From: Typhlomys cinereus
Lineage: Eukaryota > Chordata > Mammalia > Rodentia > Platacanthomyidae
DNA: 64,000 bases
Direction: 5' to 3'
NCBI GenBank assembly: GCA_023101885.1
Contig: JALPQD010000044.1
Span: 7,779,565 to 7,843,564, forward strand
Shown here: one piece after another, positions 33,571 through 45,091 of the stretch
Position numbering within the stretch: the first letter of the stretch is position 1
Layout of the letters: each line of letters begins with the position of its first letter
Made by a program: the position numbers and the translations under genes
The notes under the pieces: model-generated
Told to the model about the DNA's origin: nothing
The model's input: the letters and a program-made list of their open reading frames with translations, nothing else
Database searches by the model: none

Positions 33571-34021
33571 TGTTAGGCCAGCCCAAAAAAGATGGCACTG
33601 GGAGGAAGTGAGCAGGGAGTAACCGAGCACATGGGACCTAAGATGGCGCTGGGAGGAAGTGAGCAGGGAGTAACCGAGCACAAGGGACCTAAGATAGCGC
33701 TTGGAACTAGTGTGCTGGGCGTAACCCTGTTTGCATCACAGGGAACCCTATTGGTTCATAAGAGTTCCATAATGCTGACCCTAGCCCGTGAAGCCTGCAT
33801 GCTGCACTGACCTTTAATATGATTGGCTGCCTGTTTCGCGCCTTGCAGTCTCTTGTCTTTATAATCTGCCGCACCACCCACAATAAACTGAGTTCCTGCT
33901 TCGACTTGACACCCTGTCGCATCTAAATGTCCTCAGAGGGCTGGGAACAGGCGGACAGCGCACTCACCCCTCTCCATCCAGTCAGTCGAGAGCTGGCGAC
34001 ATGAGTCTGAACCCCACATCA
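33571..34021 (+). repeat. ERV 5' LTR with 51-bp duplication in U3
   Basis: 451 bp, TGTTAGGCC to CACATCA. Two 51-bp units (33589-33639 and 33640-33690) differ at two positions. The 3' LTR has only one unit, which accounts for the 50-bp length difference (451 versus 401). Each unit starts AAGATGGC, a YY1-like core. A TTTATAAT box lies near 33858-33865 and AATAAA at 33882-33887. Confidence 0.92.
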
Positions 34022-34023
34022 TC

Positions 34024-34041
34024 TGGCGCCCAAACGTGGGG
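34024..34041 (+). promoter_or_regulatory. Primer binding site, lysine-tRNA type
   Basis: TGGCGCCCAAACGTGGGG lies two bases after the 5' LTR. It corresponds to the 3' end of a tRNA-Lys of the type used by betaretrovirus-like (ERVK) elements, with one extra A. Confidence 0.85.
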
Positions 34042-34119
34042 CAGTGAAGGACTTCAGATAGTAGCTAATTGGTCATCTCACACTAAGGTCATCTCATACT
34101 AAGGGTGAGACCCCTTAGT

Positions 34120-34260
34120 ATGGGTATTGCAACCAGTTCAAGTAATGACCCAGTGTTGAAGATGCTGCGACTTATGTTGAAAAGTCAGGGATTGGAAATC
34201 TCTGACTCGGCAGCTGAGAAAACGTGGCAGATGATTTTGGACCTGGCGCCTTCGATGTAG
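34120..34260 (+). pseudogene. ERV gag N-terminal remnant
   Basis: A 46-codon frame starting ATGGGT (Met-Gly, as needed for N-myristoylation) after the leader. It contains an LKMLRLMLKSQG helix and ends in TAG after a TWQMILDLAPSM segment, consistent with the start of a matrix domain. The rest of gag is not recognisable downstream. Confidence 0.55.
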
Positions 34261-34383
34261 ACAAGACACCCACTGTGGTAAAGTTCAGTGAGCGGCCCCT
34301 TTGGTTTTGTGTTCCGTGTGCTTACAGCACCTGAAGGTGAGCAAGTGGCCCCTTCCTCTTCCCTTTTCCCTGTTTGTCCTTAG

Positions 34384-34520
34384 GAACACAATCACTCACT
34401 TGATTTGCTGATGATCAAGGAGCCCCACTTTAGGTTAGGAAAACAATCACTCACTTGATTTGCCAATAATCAAGGAGCCCCAATCACTCGTTTGATTTCC
34501 CCACAATCAAAGAGCCCCTC
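34384..34520 (+). repeat. Three-copy ~40-bp minisatellite in ERV leader
   Basis: Three imperfect units share CAATCACTCACTTGATTT followed by a variable 6-10 bases and ATCAAGGAGCCCC (about 34389-34426, 34443-34480 and 34481-34519). Each unit contains TTGAT and ATCAA as short inverted arms. It lies between the gag remnant and the second ATG-containing stretch (34747). Confidence 0.8.
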
Positions 34521-36810
34521 TAAAACAAGGCTTTTCTCCAGTGAGTTCACATGAGAAATTGTTCCCCTCAGAAGTCAGAGCCCAGGCTCATTACATTGAA
34601 TCAGGCTGACCCAGAGGCACCATATGTGCATATGGCCAGGGGAGTAAACAGCTCTGAAGGCCCCCCACCAGGCACGAGACATTTGGCTCCAATATATTCC
34701 TTGTCTGATCAGGCCTCTTTTGGTCTCATCTCTGTTCTTTAGAAAAATGGGCAACCTCTCCACACACTGCAAGGAGCCCCAGATATGTACCTTAAAATCT
34801 CTCCTAGAGACTAGAGGTTAAGTCTGCTGGCCTAGAGAAAGTCTGGAATGAGGCTGCGGTTTTAGCACCTTGGATCCCCCCAGAGAATATGTGGGAACCG
34901 GACTATGGATAAGGATGTTTTCCTTGCTAGATGTTTTTCATAATTAAATTAAGCTGCCAGACTAAACTAATGTGAGGTCTTGTTTTAAGGTTTTCCTAAA
35001 TGTTAATCCACCTTTGATAAAGCTTTCAAGGGTAATTTTAAGATAGTTGCTGGTAAATTGTACAGTTGCTGGTAAAATGTTTTTCATGTGTTCTGTGTTT
35101 ACATGTGTGTCTTGTGTCTGTGGCCACTTCAATTTTTTTTCATTTCTGTTGCACGCTGATATAAAAATTTTGGCATGCCATTTTAAAATACATGTAGGCA
35201 TATTTAAAAATAAGAACAAATAATTTTGGTAACATCTAAGGCCTTAACTAGTTATGTTTTATATCAATCACAATTGTTTTTCTGATAGATTGTAAGTTTT
35301 CTTTCGTGAAAAATTTTCTAGCTTGGTTTTGAGCTTTAATGGGACTACAAATGAAAATACCATTGTATTCTTAAAGATTTTTCCATGTGTTCCCAAAATA
35401 ACAAAGCCACTATGATATTGCTTGATCAAACTTGCTCATTCCTCTGACTTCTTTTATAGAATTTTATCCCATCAAATCTAGCAATCAGGAAAATATAATT
35501 GTCTTTTAAAAAGTCCATTGGAATTTCTTCCTTCTCCTGGTATGTGTGAGCTCCCTTTCTTGGGGACAAATCTGCTTTCTAATTACATGCTCCCATGTAT
35601 ATGCCTGCTAAGGTGGAACAGGAATTCAAGCCTGCACTTTAGTCAGACCCCATTCCCTTGCAACAAAACAGGATCAATAGGCTGTTTTCAGGAAATTCTA
35701 AGTGCATTTGGGTCAACTCAGGTTCACGTTTCCTTTTTCCCTTGCAAGTTTTTGGCCCAAGTTAACTTAAGGAGTTTCTCTGAGGATCCATCTGCCTAAG
35801 GGGATAGATAAAGTACTAGCAGGCACACCCAAGCTGACAAACCTGAAATTCCCTTCCCTTCGGGGAAAGAAAAATGAATGCTGGTTTTTCACTTAGATCT
35901 GAGGAGTGGTCCTAAAGATGAGATAATGCTTAAAAACCTATAGAACTTTTCTTGTGAGGAGATAATGTCCCCCATATGTGTCATCTTAAAAAGACTTGTG
36001 TCATTTTGCTTTCCAAAACCCAAAAAGGAGGACTAAGTCAGATTGTTCTGTTCAGATAGTTCACATTGTTTCGGACAGGTTTTAGGATGTGGTCTTGGAG
36101 ATTTACAATAGCCAGAGGAGAAAGGTCTCCGATATGTAAATTACTTACAGAGCTTGGCTTTTATACCTTACAAGCAGGTGTTCTTTACTAACTCTTGCTT
36201 GTACCCACAATTAGATTGCTAGGCTTATTTGGTTTATCCCTATGCCTCCTCAATTATAATGGTTTAACTCTTATGTAGGTCTTGGTGGCTCAATTTATCT
36301 GTGTTTTGTCTCTTTTAAACGAATCTTGAAGTAATAAAGCCATCTATGAAAGACCTCTAGACCATCCCAGCATTTCATAGATGAGGACATCAGACTGCCT
36401 TCACTTCTATCGCCCCTCATGCCTTGAGCAGTCTGGGTCCTCAGAAAGTTAAGGGGTACAATGGGCAGGTCTAGAATAGTCCCTTGCTGGGACAGTCTCT
36501 AAGATCTTTGAAGGTCTCTGACATTCCTGAAGGTCATTCCCCACTGCTGCAAACACCCTGAGGGAACACTCTTGCTGAGGAACTGACTTGAATCCTACCA
36601 GAGATAAGATAGCCAACTTCCCTATGTAGGGATTATGGAGATGAGCTCTCCACGTCCAACAAACAACTTGATCTCTGCTCCATCTGGGCCTAAGGACAAC
36701 TGGGTTGGGCCCAATGGGAGTTAATCGAAGAGGAAAAAGTCAGTTTCCCTGGGCTTACTTAGGTATACAGATATTCCTAACTCAGGAATTGCTTCACAAG
36801 AGATATGGGC
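34521..36810 (+). other. ERV internal sequence, unassigned
   Basis: Internal to the ERV but with no recognisable retroviral domain. A short frame at 34747 (MGNLSTHCKEPQ) follows a CTTTAG acceptor-like site and stops after about 24 codons. The remainder, AT-rich in 34900-35500, is non-coding as far as I can see. Confidence 0.4.
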
Positions 36811-36814
36811 TCTT

Positions 36815-37110
36815 AATGTTCAGAAAGCCTCTGACTTACATGGTCTAACTCACCTTAATTGGAGAGGCTTACTCCATAGGTTCCCTCAAGTTCCTACAAA
36901 GGACTTACAAAAACAAAAAGGGGAAATAAGCCCACATCAGCAGTTAGGGCTAGCATTATTTATTTTCAAAAGGAACAACCAAAATCAAGATTTCAAAGGC
37001 ATTGGGGTCACCTATCCACCAAACCTTCTATCAGAATGCACTGGAAGGACCCCCTCACTGATCACTGCAGGGGACCAGACCCCTTATGGGGGTTTGTATT
37101 TTCCCCATTG
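36815..37110 (+). pseudogene. ERV integrase ends, core deleted
   Basis: The 36815-36915 part reads ASDLHGLTHLNWRGLLHRFP, the His-x3-His arm of the integrase zinc-binding domain, matching in layout the ERV at 9430-10985. Then 37035-37090 reads HWKDPLTDHCRGPDPLWG, the integrase C-terminal end. The catalytic core with its D,D,E residues is missing between them, so the gene has a deletion of several hundred bases. Confidence 0.65.
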
Positions 37111-37353
37111 GGGAGTCCTCTCCAATTTGGGTACCAGCTAGGTACCTTAAATTTTGCCTCCAGGAGAACCTTCATGACATGACCAAGAAGGGCCTTCCTA
37201 AAAGGAATGGTGGATCGCCCGTGTGGTTAACCGAAACATCACAATAAATGACAAAAAAGCAAGCATAAGAATAAAAACCAAGGGCAGAATGCCTTTGAGA
37301 AAGTCTTTTCTATGCTTTCTGTTTCAGAACTCACCAAGGATCTCAGTACCTAC

Positions 37354-37900
37354 AATGGCCAAAGGGTTACTAACATTACTGCTCCTGCTGATCCTTATAG
37401 GCTCAATGAAAGCAATGCCGCACAGCACTCATTAGCCCCAGCAGGCCACCCAACCACCAACTGCCTGATTCCCTGACCTTATTTTTGACTTAGGCGATTT
37501 GGACAGGGGCTCATGGGACATACCGGACTGGACTGAAGGACATGCCAGCCGGCCTGAATGTAGAGGGAAGAAGGGCTGGATCCCGCCCCTCACCAGGTCA
37601 CCTAATGATCTGGGATGCTCGTATGTGTTAAATGTCTGCCCTGGACTTTTATTGTAAAAATTGGGGATGCAAAAAGGCAGGGACAGGGCACTGGCTTCAC
37701 CGCCAAGGGCAGCCCCATTGAGATGCCATTATGACAGGTTGTCCACTAGCCCCCAACAGTCCTGCCTACACCAAGGTGGATCACAGTGAACTGAATGCAT
37801 CAAAGCCGTCTGGCAACAGGGCCAAAGGCCTGACCTCCTGGCATGCCTTCCAGAGGAGGTGTCCTTCCAGAGTTGGCAGCTAATGACAGGTTAGATCCTG
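37354..37900 (+). pseudogene. ERV env surface-subunit remnant
   Basis: An ATG at 37354 opens a short frame with a strongly hydrophobic LLTLLLLLILIGS signal-peptide-like stretch, ending at 37433-37435. Downstream pieces include DFYCKNWGCKKAGTGHW (near 37642-37692), a Cys/Trp spacing typical of gamma-type envelope surface subunits. Frameshifts and stops separate the parts, and the transmembrane subunit is not recognisable. Gamma-type env with a Lys primer site and class II LTRs again suggests a type-D-like layout. Confidence 0.5.
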
Positions 37901-38279
37901 TGAGGCAGGACAACCCAAGCCAGGCACAGTCCACTATGCTGGACCCCCTCTGAGACGGGGTCAACAAGGTCAGAGCAAAGAATTATGGCTTCTGCTGGCT
38001 GTCAAAAAGGATGGATATGTAGGAGGCAGGCCTGTATTGTCTGTATGGGCCACATGCAACTTCCCCAAGCTACCTGCTGCCATGCCTGGTGCTGATGCCA
38101 ACCCACCTGACTGAGAAGACCAACCCAGACAGGACAACAGCGAAAGCTCGCACTGGGACTTATAGGATGTTGGACACACATATAGTTAATTGTAAAATAT
38201 GTTCCTCATTGAAATCAAAGGGAGCTTGATCCTCTATATATTTTAAAATACAGTCTTTGTTAAAACAAAAAGGGGGAGA

Positions 38280-38680
38280 TGTTGGGCCAGCCCAGAAAAG
38301 ATGGTGCTGGGAGGAAGTGAGCAGGGAGTAACCAAGCACATGGGACCTAAGATGGCTCTGGGAGCTAGTGTGCTGGGCGTAACCCCGTTTGCATCACAGG
38401 GAGCCCTGAATGGTTCATAAGAGTTCCATAATGCTGACCCTAGCCCATGAAGCCTGCATCCTGCACTGACCTTTAATATGATTGGCTGTCTGTTTTGCGT
38501 CTTGCAGTCTCTTGTCTTTATAATCCGCTGCACCGCCCACAACAAACTGAACTCCTGCTTCGACTTGACGCCCTGTCACGTCTGAATGTCCTCGGAGGGC
38601 TGGGAATGGGCAGACAGCGCACTCACCCCTCTCCATCCAGTCAGTCGAGAGCTGGCGACACGAGTCTGAACCCCACATCA
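38280..38680 (+). repeat. ERV 3' LTR
   Basis: 401 bp, TGTTGGGCC to CACATCA, equivalent to 33571-34021 without the second 51-bp unit. Its poly(A) signal is mutated (AACAAA near 38550, against AATAAA in the 5' LTR). Scattered C/T and G/A differences from the 5' LTR indicate that the insertion is not very recent. Confidence 0.92.
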
Positions 38681-38843
38681 TTTTAAAATGTTGGAACTGA
38701 AGTTTTAATGTGAGAACATTTTAAATTTGTCCATGAAATGTATTTATATTTTTAAGTGAACTTTTTAACATCTGTGGGGACAAGGATTGAAGGTTACAGT
38801 TTAAAAGTGCTATGTTTTTGTGTCAAGTTGACAAGGGGTGGAG

Positions 38844-39219
38844 TGTCATGGTTAGGCACAGGTGTCAACTTGACTGTTGAGTGTTTGAGCTCTGGGCACA
38901 TTTGCAGAGAATTAGTTGAGTTAAAGCCAGAGCAAACATGAAGGAGATTGTTTAGCTGATGGGAAAGGCCCAACCTATGGTGGGTGGAATTAGCCCCTGG
39001 AAAAAATCACACACTTGGCCAGACATGCTAGTTAGGCAAGTAAGGATTGTCCATCTCTCAGCCATTATATGGTGATAGTGTGGCCAGTTCCCTTAGTGCA
39101 TGCTCTCCCTTCAAGCTGGACTGAGAACTGTAACCAGACTATCATAAGGAAATAAACTTCTTGTTCCCTTAAGTTGTTTGATGGTCATTCATCAGCAACC
39201 ATGCAGGTGAACTGCAATA
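38844..39219 (+). repeat. MaLR 3' LTR
   Basis: 376 bp, starting TGTCATGGTTAGGCACAGG and ending ACTGCAATA. AATAAA lies near 39151-39156. It lacks about 40 bp present in the 5' LTR around 32270-32310. It is followed directly by the GAAGT duplication and the resumed old L1. Confidence 0.82.
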
Positions 39220-39315
39220 GAAGTTATTAACATCCTTAGTCATCAGGGAAATTAAAGTTAAAACTACTTTGAAATACCAGTCAGTCAGGATGTCTAACAC
39301 CAAGAAAAGAAACAA

Positions 39316-39475
39316 CAGGGATGGTAAGATGACTTAGCAAGTAAAATCTTGTCAAGCAAGACTAATAAATTGAGTTTAATACCTCATACCCACCTAAAAG
39401 TAGATGAAGAGAACTGACTCCACATACTCTGACTTAAACACACACACACACACACACACACACATTTTTTTAAAT
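39316..39475 (+). mobile_element. B3-like tRNA SINE (diverged)
   Basis: GATGGTAAGATGACTTAGCA, then TCAAGCAAGAC...TTGAGTTTAATACC and a (CA)n run (39438-39464), match the order of the rodent B3/B2-superfamily tRNA-related region and body. It is inserted in the old L1 and is diverged, so the insertion is old. Confidence 0.6.
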
Positions 39476-42400
39476 GAAGAACTAGCAAATGATGTGAGAG
39501 TATGGGGACAGAAACCATTACTCACTGCTGGTGGAAATGAGCATCTCATTATGGAAATCAGTGTGGAAGTTCCCCCAGAAAATTAAAAATAAAAATACCA
39601 TACATGTACCCTAAGTTATATATTCTTTTTTTCTTTTTTTTTATTATTATTTTGGCTCATACAAACTTAATAGGTACACCAGTTCCCTCCCTCCCTCCTC
39701 CTCCCTCCAAACCCTCTGCTCCCCTTCCCCTCACCCCTCTCTCCACATCCCCCAGTGCCTCTCGCCCCAATTCCCAGAGAGTAATTTCTTGTGCATGCCT
39801 GACTCTCCTCTGGGCCCTCCTCTCCGATGACGTACAAGGACCCAGTGGCATTTCCCTGAACCCTTTCCCGTGTTCCCCTTAAGCATAGGAACACTACTGT
39901 AGCTGCCAATCCCTTGCCTCCAAGGATCTTAGTGCCTTTAGTGGATGCTAGACTTTGTGAGGTCAATAGTGTGTTGGACATTGCGCAGGGCATGCAAAGT
40001 CCAATTATGATTGCTTTGGCCCTAACTTGTGTGGAGAATCTTGCAAATCATTGCTCCTCCCATACTTTTGCTCTTACACTCTTACCGTCCCCTCTTCTGC
40101 AAATGTCCCTGAGCTTCAGGATGGGGAGAGACTAAGCTGGCCTAGTTCTAGGTGGTTGATATAGGGTCTCTGAAGTTCTGGATTGTGGTTGTTGATTTTC
40201 TTTTGCAGTTTTGCTGCTCCTGCAATGCCCTTCACTCCATCCTGATGGGCACTGTATGTCACCCCCTAGCCAGAGACAAAAAGCTATTAAACTGGAGTCT
40301 TATTACAAGAGCACATTCAAGGGTAGATGTAGTAAAAGTAGGAAACCTCAGTGAGGGAGGGGTCAATCACCCATTTGCAAAATGGTTACTTTTTATCAGC
40401 TAGACTATATGCCCTCCCCTTCTAGTGAGATCATACCCCCTCAGTTGTACATGATCATGAACGAACGTCTGTGAACTTAACCAGGTGTCACATTACTTAC
40501 TTGCAGCCCTTGATGGAGGCCTATTTTCTCTACTGTAACATGGTCACTTCTCTCCTTGTTTCTGGTGTGGCTCTCCAAACCCATCCCTCCTGTTCATAAT
40601 CCTTGCAATTACTGTAGGTAATACATAGATTTACCTATGAGTGTCTCAAGGTGAGCTGAGTGGGTTTGATACTAGGAGCCACCTATTAGGGAGTATATAC
40701 GGCACTTAATTTTCTGGGCTTGGGATACTTCACTTAATATAATTGTTTCTAATGACATCCATTTCCTGGCAAATTCCAGTAATTCATCATTTTTGATGGC
40801 TGAGTAGTACTCCATTGTATAGATGTACCACTGTTTCCTTATCCACTCGACAACTGTTGAACATTCGGGTTGATTCTATGACTTTGCTATTGTAAACAAT
40901 GCTGCTATGAACATGGTCCCGCTTGTGCTATCGAGGTGAACCTCTGCTGCATGGGGGGTTATTCCCAAAAGTGGAATTGCAGGGTCATATGGCATTTCAA
41001 TCTTTAATTTCTTTAAGAATCTCCAGACGGCTCACCAGAGTGGCTGTATGAGACTGCATTCCCACCAGCAATGTAGGAGAGTTCCCCTCTCACATCCTCT
41101 CCAGCACTTGTTGTTGTTTGTATTGTGGATTTTTGCCATCCTGACCGGGGTGAGATGATATCTCAGGGAAGTTTTGATTTGCATTTCCCTGATGGATAAA
41201 CAAGTGGAGCGTTTTGGAGATATTTGTTAGACATTTTAATTTCATCCCTGGTAAAGTTTCTTTTAAGTTCCAGGGCCCATTTTTTAATTGGGCCATTGAT
41301 TTCCTTGGTGTTTAGTTTTCTAACGTCTTTGTGTACTCTGGACAGTAGAGCTCTATCAGATATGTGATTAGTGAAGATTTTCTCCCATTCTGTGGGCTGC
41401 CTTTGAGCTCATGTTACATCTCTTTATCTGAACAGAAGTTCTTTAATTTCATGAGATCCCCACTGTTGAGAGTTGGTAGCAGAATCTGACTGTGCCATTG
41501 GATGTCTGTTTAGGAAATGTTGGCCTAGCCCAATCAGCTCGAGGGAGTTCCCTATCCTTTCAACTATGGTTTTTATAGTCTCTGGCCTGATATCAAGGTC
41601 CTTGATCCATTTGGAATTAAGTCTTGTACATGGTGACAAGTACAGGTCCAGCTTTAATCTTCTGCATGTGGAGATCCAGTTGTGCCAGCACCATTTGTTG
41701 AAGATGCTGTTCTTTTTCCATTGGATTCTTTGGGCCCCTTTGTCAAAGACCAAATGGCTGTAACTTTGTGGGCTTATATCTGGGTCTTCAATCCTTATCC
41801 ATTAATCTGTGTGTCTATTTTGGAACCAGTACCAGGCTCTTTTTATAACTATGGATTTGTAGTATAGACTTAGGTTTGGTATGGTAATACCTCCAGCAGT
41901 GTTTTTGTTACTCAGGATTGTCTTTGCTATCCTGGGTCTTTTGTGCATCCATATGAATTTTGAGATTGTTTGGTCAACTTCTTTAAAGAATTGCTTTGGG
42001 ATTTTAATTGGTATAGCATCGAATTTGTATATTGCCTTTGGTAGGATGGTCATTTTTACGATGTTGATTCTGCCAATCCAGGAACATGGGAGGTCTTTCC
42101 ACCTTCTGGTGTCTTCTGCTATTTCTTTCTTTAGGGTTTTAAAGTTTTCGTTGTAAAGTCTTTTACCTCCTTGGTTAGGTTTATACCAAGGTATTTCATT
42201 TTTTTAGGGGCTACAGTAAATGGGATTGTTTCTCTCAGGGCTTTTTCACTTCTTTCATTCTGGGCATATAGGAAGGCCTCTGATTTTTGGACATTTATTT
42301 TGTATCCTGCCACCCTGCTGAACTTCTCAATTAGTTCCAGAAGCTTCCTGGTGGAGTTTTTGGGATCCCTCAGGTATAAGATCATGTCATCTGCAAATAG

Positions 42401-43539
42401 GGATAGCTTGACTTCTTCCTTGCTGATTTGAATCCCTCTTATGTCCCTTTCTTGTCTTATGGCTTCAGCTAAGACTTCAAGTACAATAGTGAATAGAAGT
42501 GGTGAGAGAGGACAGCCTTACCTAGTTCCTGATTGAAGTGGGAATGCTTCCAATTGTTCCCCATTGAGCATAATCCTTGCTGTGGGCTTGTTGTATACAG
42601 CTTTTATTATATTGATAAAGGTTCCTTCCATTCCTACTGTCTCTAGAGTTTTGATCATAAAAGGCTGTGGGATCTTGTCAAAGGCTTTTTCTGCATCTAT
42701 CGAGAGTATCATGTGGTCTTGGTCTTTGGACTGGTTTACATGATGAATTACATTTATTGATTTGCATATTTTGAACCAACCTTGTTTGCCAGGGATGAAG
42801 CCTACTTGGTCCCTGTGAATGATCTTTTTGATATGTTTTTGAATCCGATTTGCTAAGACTTTGTTGAGACTCTTTGCGTCTGTGTTCATCAGAGAGATTG
42901 GCCTATAGTTTTCTTTTTTAAGTGAATCTTTATTAGGTTTTGGGATTAAAACAATATTAGCTTCATAGAAGGAATTTGGTAGTGTTCCTTCCTCTGCTAT
43001 TTGATGGAACAGTTTAAGGGGTATTGGTGTTATTAACTCCTTAAATGTCTGGTAGAATTCTGTGCTGAATCCATCTGGTCCAGGACATTTTTTGGTAGGA
43101 AGATTCGAGATTACTTCTTCAATTTCCTTATATGTTATAGGACTATTTAAATAATTCACAACTTCCTGATTCAATTTAGGTAAGTTGTGTTTACTTAGAA
43201 ATTCATCCATCTCTTTTGTGTTGTCAAACTTCACAGAGTACAAGTTTTTGAAATATGATGTTATAATTCTCTGGATTTCTTGGGTATCAGTAATGATAAC
43301 TCCATGTTCATTTCTGATTTTATTAATTTGGATTTTCTCTCTCTTGCTTTTGGTTAATTTAGCTAGGGGTGTATCGTTCTTATTCATTTTTTTCAAAGAA
43401 CCAGCTTTTTGACTGGCTGATTTTTTCTATCATTTTCTTAATCTCGATTTCAGATATTTCTCTTCTTATTTTGCTAATCTCCTCTCTTCTACTACTTTTG
43501 GGATCAGATTGCTTTAGTGTCTCTAAAGGTTTAAGCTGC

Positions 43540-43930
43540 CCCCCTTTTGCACCCTAAACCCGCTCCGCCGGTCGGGACGCGCGCGGTCCAGCCGGGCGTC
43601 CACGCCGCGCCGTAGCTGGTGAGTACACCCCCCCCCCCCCCGCACACCGCCCACCTGGACCCCCAGGTCGGCCCACAGGGACCCGGCTCGGCCTCCCACC
43701 ATCCAGCCGGAGCCGCGCGCGGGACCCAGGGACCAGGAGGACCTCCCCCTGCGCCCGGGCCCCGCCCCAGCTGCCCTCGGGTTAAATAGCTCCAGGCAGT
43801 CGCCCCCATCCCCCCTTTTGCACCCTAACCCGCTCTGCCGGTCGGGACGCGCGCGCACGCGGTCCAGCCGGGCCTCACCCCACGACCTAGGTAAGAGTCC
43901 GCCCGCCCCGCCCACCAGGACCACAGGCCA
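43540..43930 (+). promoter_or_regulatory. CpG-rich L1 5'UTR, about 1.5 promoter monomers
   Basis: A very GC/CpG-rich block. The segment CCCTTTTGCACCCTAA...GTCGGGACGCGCGCG occurs twice (from about 43543 and 43816), so the 5'UTR is built of tandem monomers of roughly 270 bp, the first running to the element's 5' end. Each monomer ends its GC box in a splice-donor-like site: CTGGTGAGTAC (43616-43626) and CTAGGTAAGAG (43887-43897). L1 monomers of this kind act as internal pol II promoters in mouse. Confidence 0.8.
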
Positions 43931-43972
43931 AATAATTCAGTTTAGTGAAATTGAGAGATCTTAAGAGTTAAA

Positions 43973-45041
43973 ATGACAATGCCAAAGTCAAAGTGCAAAT
44001 CCATGAGAAGCAACACTCAAGTAAACAAATTTCCCACTGAAGAAATCAATCCCATAATGTTAGACTCCAACAAGAACAAACCCGCGGAAAAAGGCCAAGA
44101 CAGCCTGACCCAAAATAACGACTTTCAAAATATGATCATTACCATGTTCAATACTATGAAAGAGGAAATCCGGGAGGAATTACATAATCGAATCAATCGC
44201 TTTGAAGAGGAACACAACAGACATCTGGAGGAGTTGAGAAAAACAGTGCAAGAAACAAAAAGTGGCATAGAGCAGTTAAAACAAACTCAAGCAGAGTTTA
44301 AAACTGAGCTAAAAGACAAGTTATCTTCAACCCAGAACGCCACAGAGAGTCTTACCAACAGAACTAACGAAGCAGAAAACAGAATTTCAGACCTTGAAGA
44401 TAAAGTGGGAGTACTAACCAGCTCAATGGAAGAGGTTGTTAAAGCCAAAAAGATACTTGAGAGAAATATCCAAGAGATATGGGACACCCTGAAAAGCCTA
44501 ACATGCGTATTCATGGAATACCAGAGCAAGAATCTCAAAATACCACCCCTGAGGAAATTTTTCAAACGATCATCAAGGAAAACTTTCCTCATCTAAAAAA
44601 AGAGAGGCCCATCCATATACAAGAGGCATTCCGCACCCCAAACAGATACGACCAAAATAGAAGCACGCCGCGGCAAATAATAGTTAAAACACTCCACATT
44701 CAAGATAAAAACTGGTGCTGAGAGCTTCAAGGGAGAAAAAACAAGTCACTTTTAAAGGTAAACCTATTAAAATAACAAATGACTTTTCAGTCGAAACAGT
44801 AAAAGCAAGAAGAGCTTGGAGAGACATACTTCAAGTATTGAATGAGCAAAAATGTCAACCCAGGCTGATTTACCTTGCAAAACTATCAGTCATGATCGAG
44901 GGAGAAAGAAAAATTTTCCAGCACAAAGACAACTTTAAGGGATACATGGCCACCAAACCAGGCCTTCAAAAAATGCTAGAAATGATACTCAAGCGTGAAG
45001 AAAAAAACAGGCATATCCAGGAGAACAGAAGGCAAGTATAA
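43973..45041 (+). pseudogene. L1 ORF1, two frameshifts
   Basis: Starts ATGACAATGCCAAAG with a basic N-terminus. A long coiled coil follows (about residues 60-165: IEQLKQTQAEFKTELKDKLS and ENRISDLEDKVG), then the RRM-like part (RIHGIPEQESQNTTPEEIF, from 44509) and the C-terminal domain (44715-45041, including RRAWRDILQVLNEQKCQPRL). A deletion near 44495 and another change near 44705 shift the frame, so the 207-codon first piece ends in an aberrant tail. A 50-bp gap separates it from ORF2. Confidence 0.9.
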
Positions 45042-45091
45042 CATCATTAAAAAAGAAGCAATATATTTATAAAAGCTACTAAACATAATAA

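Larger units (their letters stand above)
33571..38680 (+). mobile_element. Class II ERV nested in the MaLR
   Basis: The 5' LTR is 33571-34021, then a TGGCGCCCAAACGTGGGG primer site (34024-34041, Lys-tRNA type) and 4.2 kb of degenerate internal sequence. A polypurine tract AAAACAAAAAGGGGGAGA (38262-38279) precedes the 3' LTR at 38280-38680. A 5-bp duplication, TTTTA, flanks it (33566-33570 and 38681-38685). Remnants of a gag start, integrase ends and a gamma-type env surface subunit remain; RT and protease are not recognisable. It is not functional. Confidence 0.9.
32105..39219 (+). mobile_element. MaLR (ERVL-type) provirus containing another ERV
   Basis: The 5' LTR is 32105-32523. TGGTACCTGGAGTGGGG (32529-32545) follows, a near match to a leucine-tRNA primer site. 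The internal region is 32546-33565 and 38686-38843, and the 3' LTR is 38844-39219, preceded by a purine tract (ACAAGGGGTGGAG). A 5-bp duplication, GAAGT (32100-32104 and 39220-39224), flanks it, as expected for ERVL/MaLR integration. A class II ERV is inserted at 33571-38680. No open gag-like frame survives. Confidence 0.85.

Noticed and set aside
33592..33810. Frame with repeated GGSEQGVTEH-like units
   Set aside because: It is the translation of the 51-bp U3 duplication in an LTR, not a repeat protein.
33589..34520. Short direct repeats considered as a CRISPR-like array
   Set aside because: Only two or three units, no uniform spacers, inside an endogenous retrovirus in a mammalian genome.
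43531..43924. Gly/Arg-rich minus-strand frames of 92 and 133 codons
   Set aside because: They lie antisense in the GC-rich L1 5'UTR, where stops are rare; no domain and not conserved in the other 5'UTRs.
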